From Gemmatimonadota bacterium (lineage in GTDB: Bacteria > Gemmatimonadota > Gemmatimonadetes > Longimicrobiales > Gaopeijiaceae): a stretch of 35,941 nucleotides of DNA. A model generated the notes under the pieces. The model had not been told where the DNA came from. It worked only from the letters and a program-made list of their open reading frames with translations, and did no database searches. Both the position numbers and the translations under genes were made by a program. Positions 33,084 through 35,941 of this stretch are shown here, one piece after another (position 1 is the stretch's first letter; each line of letters opens with the position of its first letter). Location of the stretch: positions 1 to 35,941 of the forward strand of contig JAPPGM010000053.1 of NCBI GenBank assembly GCA_028874995.1, given 5' to 3'.

Positions 33084-34198
33084 CGGCCGGCCCCGGGCAG
33101 GTCACGCACGGCGGGAATGCCGGGCAGGCCGTGGGCCGTCCGCACTGCGCGCAGGATCGCCTCGGCCACGACCTCGGCCGCCAGACCACCGATCCGGCCC
33201 ACATTGTAGCCTTCGGTCAGCGTCCCGGTGGCCAGGGAGAAGACGGTGTCGCCGTCGTTGGGCGTGTGGCTGGGAACGATCGCGCGAGCCAGCCCGTCGT
33301 CCGCCATCCGCGCCACCCTGGCGGCCTCCACCTTGGTGAGGCGCGCATTGGTGGCGACAATGACGATAGTGGTGTTCTCAAGCTCCGACGGAGGCGGCGC
33401 CAGACCGCGTACGAGGCGCCGGGCGTCGGCAAGGGTCCCGTCTTCGTTGCGCGCCCCCGCCACCACCTGGCCGGTTGCCGGGTCGACGATGTCGCCGACC
33501 GCGTTGACCACCGCCAGCGCGGCCACGACCAGGCCGCTCTCCAGCGTCACGGAACTCGTCCCCACACCGCCCTTCATGGAGCGGTTCATCCCGAGCATCT
33601 TCCCCACGGTGGCGCCGGCCCCCGCGCCCACGCTCCCCTCCGCGACGGGGCCGGCGGCGGCTGCGGCGGCAGCCTGGTAGCCGCACTCGGGGCCGGGCCG
33701 CACGTCGGCCACGCGGCGGTCGAAGATGATGGCACCGGAAACGATCGGGATGACGCCCACGCCGGGAATCGGGTAGCCGCGGCCCTGTTCCTCCAGGTAG
33801 CGCACGATCCCCATCCGCGCGGCGAGGCCGAAGGCGCTCCCGCCGGAACTGAAGACCGCGTCGGGGCCCTTTACGCTGTTGACGGGGTCCAGCAGGTCGG
33901 TCTCCACCGTGCCGGGAGCGCCGCCGCGCTGGTCCACCGACCCCACGGTGCCCTCGGGGGCGATCACGACGGTGCAGCCCGTGGGCTCGTCCGGGTAGGT
34001 GAAGTGGCCGACCCGGATGCCCTCGACTGCCGTGATGCCCTCCCCGGCCGCGGCGGCTTGGGCGGCGGCCTCGTCGGCGACTCCCAAGGCAAGGACGGCA
34101 GCCACGATCCGTACGGATCCAACCCACGGGCCGCGAGGGTGGTGCCCGACGGGGCCTGCTACGCGCCCGCCACCGTGTCCGAACCGTTTCACGACCAC
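33080..34198 (-). CDS. Exported P1 family peptidase (DmpA/S58-like)
   Basis: Aminopeptidase of the self-processing DmpA group, 372 residues. The N-terminal part carries a signal-like segment (VGSVRIVAAVLALGVADEAAA, cleavage near AAQ). The catalytic domain shows GITAVEGIRVGHFTY, VFSSGGSAFGLAAR, GYPIPGVGVIPIVSGAIIFD, the processing-site region MKGGVGTSSVTLESG and the closing VATNARLTKVEAARVARMADDGLARA and HTPNDGDTVFSLATG. The GTG at 34198 is chosen because GGAGG lies seven bases upstream; the frame stays open to 34513 but reads as non-protein. These peptidases release N-terminal residues from short, often non-standard, peptides. It heads the eight-gene leftward run and is coupled to the symporter gene. 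Confidence 0.88.
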   Translation of the reverse strand: MVVKRFGHGGGRVAGPVGHHPRGPWVGSVRIVAAVLALGVADEAAAQAAAAGEGITAVEGIRVGHFTYPDEPTGCTVVIAPEGTVGSVDQRGGAPGTVETDLLDPVNSVKGPDAVFSSGGSAFGLAARMGIVRYLEEQGRGYPIPGVGVIPIVSGAIIFDRRVADVRPGPECGYQAAAAAAAGPVAEGSVGAGAGATVGKMLGMNRSMKGGVGTSSVTLESGLVVAALAVVNAVGDIVDPATGQVVAGARNEDGTLADARRLVRGLAPPPSELENTTIVIVATNARLTKVEAARVARMADDGLARAIVPSHTPNDGDTVFSLATGTLTEGYNVGRIGGLAAEVVAEAILRAVRTAHGLPGIPAVRDLPGAGR

Positions 34199-34507
34199 TC
34201 GACTCCCTCCAGTAGTGGGTATCACGCCCGGATGCGGCACAAGCCGCCCGGAGCGGAAGATAATGCCATCGCGGGTTGCCAAGCGCGGTCGGCGGCCGGT
34301 CGGCGTCAACCCGGCGGAAGCCGATCGGCGACCCGAGCGGTCCTTCATGGACGCGCAGGTTCTGCGGTTTGTGGGCGTGCCCGACGGGTTGCGGAGGTGT
34401 TTCGCCCAGACGGGAGGACTCCACCGGCCGCGGATTACCCCGCGATGCAACCCTTTTCGCCTCGAGAGGGTCCAAGAAACCGAGAGCCAACGCTTCGCCG
34501 ACATTTC

Positions 34508-34523
34508 TGGCACGGAAATTGCT
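34508..34523 (+). promoter_or_regulatory. Sigma-54 (RpoN) promoter, consensus match
   Basis: TGGCACGGAAATTGCT matches the sigma-54 consensus TGGCACG-N4-TTGCW at every defined position. The invariant GG (34509-34510) and GC (34521-34522) are separated by the required 10 bases. Transcription should start near 34534, about 45 bases before the small secreted protein gene. Sigma-54 promoters need an activator ATPase, so expression of this gene is probably tightly signal-dependent. Confidence 0.8.
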
Positions 34524-34533
34524 GGAAAATGTA

Positions 34534-34560
34534 GGCATCGCCGGGATGCCCCCGGCGGGC
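34534..34560 (+). promoter_or_regulatory. Structured 5' leader with mutually exclusive hairpins
   Basis: GGCATC (34534-34539) can pair with GATGCC (34545-34550), or GCCGGG (34540-34545) can pair with CCCGGC (34551-34556); each stem has six pairs and a five-base loop, and they cannot form together. A third option is GCCC (34548-34551) with GGGC (34557-34560). The structure starts at the predicted transcript 5' end and ends before the ribosome-binding site. Confidence 0.45.
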
Positions 34561-34578
34561 AAGAACGGGAGAGGGAAA

Positions 34579-34830
34579 ATGAGAACGATACGCCTGAGAC
34601 GACGCGGAAACCTCCGGCTGACCGCGGCTGGGTTGATCCTGTCAGTGGGATTGATTCTCGGCGCCGGCGAAGTCATCGAATCCCGGACAGCGGCGCAGGA
34701 GCCGTCGTCGCCGAAGTCCGAAGAGGTGGTCGAGCCCGGCCACCTCCGCACGGTCGGAGAGTCCCCCGCTGCGACCCGGAGTGTCCACCAGAAGGGACAC
34801 CCGCGGATCGGCCGGATCATGCAAATCTAG
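34579..34830 (+). CDS. Small secreted protein, 83 residues, unknown function
   Basis: A short gene with a strong ribosome-binding site (GGGAGAGGG at 34567-34575) and an N-terminal export signal: basic MRTIRLRRRGNLR, hydrophobic LTAAGLILSVGLILGAG, then a likely cleavage after SRTAA (residue 39). That leaves a polar mature peptide of about 44 residues beginning QEPSSPKSEE and ending HPRIGRIMQI; it has no cysteines. If uncleaved it would be a single-pass membrane peptide. It lies directly downstream of a consensus sigma-54 promoter, which is the main reason to accept it as real. No family is recognised. The next gene on the same strand, 229 bases on, encodes an ABC six-transmembrane protein. Signalling, stress or antimicrobial roles are all open. 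Confidence 0.65.
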   Translation: MRTIRLRRRGNLRLTAAGLILSVGLILGAGEVIESRTAAQEPSSPKSEEVVEPGHLRTVGESPAATRSVHQKGHPRIGRIMQI

Positions 34831-35059
34831 TGACGCGTGACTGTTGGATTCGCCACGTGCGCCCCTGCCCGCACGCCGTGTACCCCGGCACCCGCCCGCC
34901 AGCGGGCATGCCCTCCCCCATCGTCGGCCTCCGTCGTCCGCACGCCAGCCCTCCCCGGACCGCTGGCCGAACGCCCCTGATCGTGCATAACCTTTAGTGG
35001 ATCAGCCGGGGCGCGACCCCGCACCGACCACAATCCGCCGGACGCTTCCCGGCCATCCC

Positions 35060-35893
35060 ATGCACGCACTCCTGAAACGCTTTGCGGGACGCTTCGTCCT
35101 TACCCTCACGCTGGTCGTACTGGAGGCGGCCGGGTGGGTCCTTTTCCCGCTCGTCATCGGCCGCGCCATCGACAGCGTCCTCGCGGACTCGACCCGTGGC
35201 CTCTACGAGTTCGCCGTGCTCGGCATCGTCACAATGGGGATCGCCATCCTGCGGCGCGTGGTGGACAGCCGGGCGTACGCGCGCATTTACGTGACCCTGG
35301 GCGAGGAAATGGCGGCGGCGGCCGCGGGGAGCAGCACATCCACCCGCACGGCGCGGCTCGGGATGCTGAGGGAGATCGTCGAGTTCTTCGAAAACTCCCT
35401 TCCCGAACTCATCAACAGCGTGATCGGCCTGGCGGGCACGGTGCTGATCCTGGCCGCACTCAACGTCCCGGTATTCCTGGGGTGCCTGGCGGTCGCCCTC
35501 GCCACCGTCGTGCTCTACGCCCTCACCGGAGGGCTGACGATGCGCTACAACCAGGGACTCAACGACGAGCACGAGCGGCAGGTCGACGCCGTCGACAGCG
35601 GCGATCCCACCCGCCTCGCCAGGCACCTCCGCGCCATGATGCGCTGGAACATCCGCCTCTCGGACCTCGAAGCGGCCAACTTCGGCATCAACTGGGTCTT
35701 CATGATCGCCCTGCTGGTCTTCGCGGTGAGCGCGGCTACAACGGAGACGGCGGAGTACGGCGCCGTCTTCGCGATCGTGATGTACGTCTTCCAGTTCGTC
35801 GAATCGATGCTGATGCTGCCGTTCTTCTACCAGCAGTGGCTGCGGCTCAGGGAGATCTCGGGGAGGTTGGCGGCGGTGGAGGGGGAGGGCTAG
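35060..35893 (+). CDS. Stand-alone ABC transporter six-transmembrane domain protein
   Basis: Membrane protein of 277 residues matching the ABC exporter transmembrane-domain type (ABC_membrane_3-like): segments near residues 10-32 (LTLTLVVLEAAGWVLFPLVI), 50-65, 120-160 (two), 212-232 and 240-262. A short Ala-rich loop (EMAAAAAGSSTSTRTARLG) and the coupling-helix region YNQGLNDEHERQVDAV are visible. No nucleotide-binding domain follows: the protein ends GEG and the stop codon lies inside the terminal repeat. The family does include natural stand-alone forms of this length, so truncation is not certain. The ATG at 35060 fits the family start. It could pair with an ATPase encoded elsewhere; its cargo is unknown. 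Confidence 0.8.
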   Translation: MHALLKRFAGRFVLTLTLVVLEAAGWVLFPLVIGRAIDSVLADSTRGLYEFAVLGIVTMGIAILRRVVDSRAYARIYVTLGEEMAAAAAGSSTSTRTARLGMLREIVEFFENSLPELINSVIGLAGTVLILAALNVPVFLGCLAVALATVVLYALTGGLTMRYNQGLNDEHERQVDAVDSGDPTRLARHLRAMMRWNIRLSDLEAANFGINWVFMIALLVFAVSAATTETAEYGAVFAIVMYVFQFVESMLMLPFFYQQWLRLREISGRLAAVEGEG

Positions 35894-35941
35894 GAGCCCG
35901 TGGAAAAAACCCCCACGGCATTCGAGCGGCGATGCATCCAG
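35887..35941. repeat. Terminal inverted repeat, right copy (55 bp)
   Basis: Exact reverse complement of bases 1-55. It begins inside the last sense codon and the stop codon of the ABC membrane gene. An imperfect hairpin, CCGTGG with CCACGG around an A/C-rich loop, follows the stop. See the left copy for interpretation. Confidence 0.9.

Larger units (their letters stand above)
34199..34578. other. 380-bp intergenic region without a convincing gene
   Basis: This gap lies between the divergent P1 peptidase and the small secreted protein. Several overlapping frames are open, but none has a family match or a good start. It holds the sigma-54 promoter at 34508-34523 and the structured leader, and must contain the peptidase promoter. 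CGCGG-ATTACC-CCGCG at about 34429-34444 is an inverted repeat roughly 70 bp before the sigma-54 promoter and could be an activator site. Confidence 0.5.

Noticed and set aside
34508-34523. Reading the sigma-54 site as a chance match
   Set aside because: All defined bases and the GG-N10-GC spacing fit, and it is placed correctly before a gene with a strong ribosome-binding site, so I kept it.
34199-34820. Minus-strand frames extending the P1 peptidase upstream or covering the small secreted gene
   Set aside because: Composition is not protein-like, starts lack ribosome-binding sites, and the GTG at 34198 with GGAGG explains the peptidase fully.
1-35941. A complete transposon or phage bounded by the terminal repeats
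   Set aside because: No transposase, integrase, replication or structural genes are present, and the exact 55-bp length points to assembly graph overlap.

Overview
The window is about 36 kb of GC-rich bacterial chromosome. It holds 33 protein genes that I can support and one tRNA, with no rRNA, phage, plasmid or CRISPR genes. The gene mix suggests a heterotrophic member of the Gemmatimonadota or a close relative: S9 and M20 peptidases, PadR, a MacB/FtsX-type permease, a beta-propeller lipoprotein, DUF1080 with Gfo/Idh/MocA and TIM-barrel epimerase genes, an SNF transporter, FabV, and a tRNA without encoded CCA. The taxonomic call is an inference from gene content. The two window ends carry the same exact 55-bp sequence in inverted orientation. 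That length is typical of a de Bruijn graph k-mer, so the window is probably one complete assembly contig lying between two copies of a dispersed repeat.

Layout. 1-4.5 kb: an M20 metallopeptidase divergent from a PadR regulator with an AT-rich palindromic operator candidate between them, then a leftward pair of a beta-propeller lipoprotein and a COG3910-type ATPase. 4.8-8.8 kb: a secreted S9 peptidase and a convergent secreted N-acyl-D-amino-acid deacylase; the 366-bp gap between them carries five copies of a 9-nt motif arranged as hairpins. 9-14.1 kb: a DNA-repair neighbourhood (exonuclease III, Fpg/Nei glycosylase, AlkA-type glycosylase, Ogt methyltransferase) also containing a TonB-like membrane protein and the FabV enoyl reductase. 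14.1-20.1 kb: an ABC-type permease divergent from a DegT/DnrJ aminotransferase, then a tight GroES-like / SNF transporter / homocysteine S-methyltransferase operon and tRNA-Pro(GGG). 20.1-24.6 kb: two tandem paralogous lipoprotein metzincins and a small outer-membrane barrel protein. The downstream metzincin appears to use a rare CTG start. 24.8-34.2 kb: a leftward run of eight genes (P1/DmpA peptidase, sodium:solute symporter, trans-3-hydroxyproline dehydratase, exported TIM-barrel protein, MFS transporter, Gfo/Idh oxidoreductase, epimerase, DUF1080). 34.5-35.9 kb: a short secreted protein behind a consensus sigma-54 promoter, then a stand-alone ABC six-transmembrane protein.

Together the genes describe an organism living on peptides, amino acids and sugars taken from its surroundings. 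Secreted peptidases and deacylases release amino acids; Na+-coupled transporters import them. The 24.8-34.2 kb run joins an imino-acid (hydroxyproline-type) branch to a 3-keto-sugar branch. The items most worth following up are the sigma-54 driven small exported protein with its structured leader, the CTG-started metzincin, the repeated GACAGATTC sites, and the GroES-like/SNF/MmuM operon.
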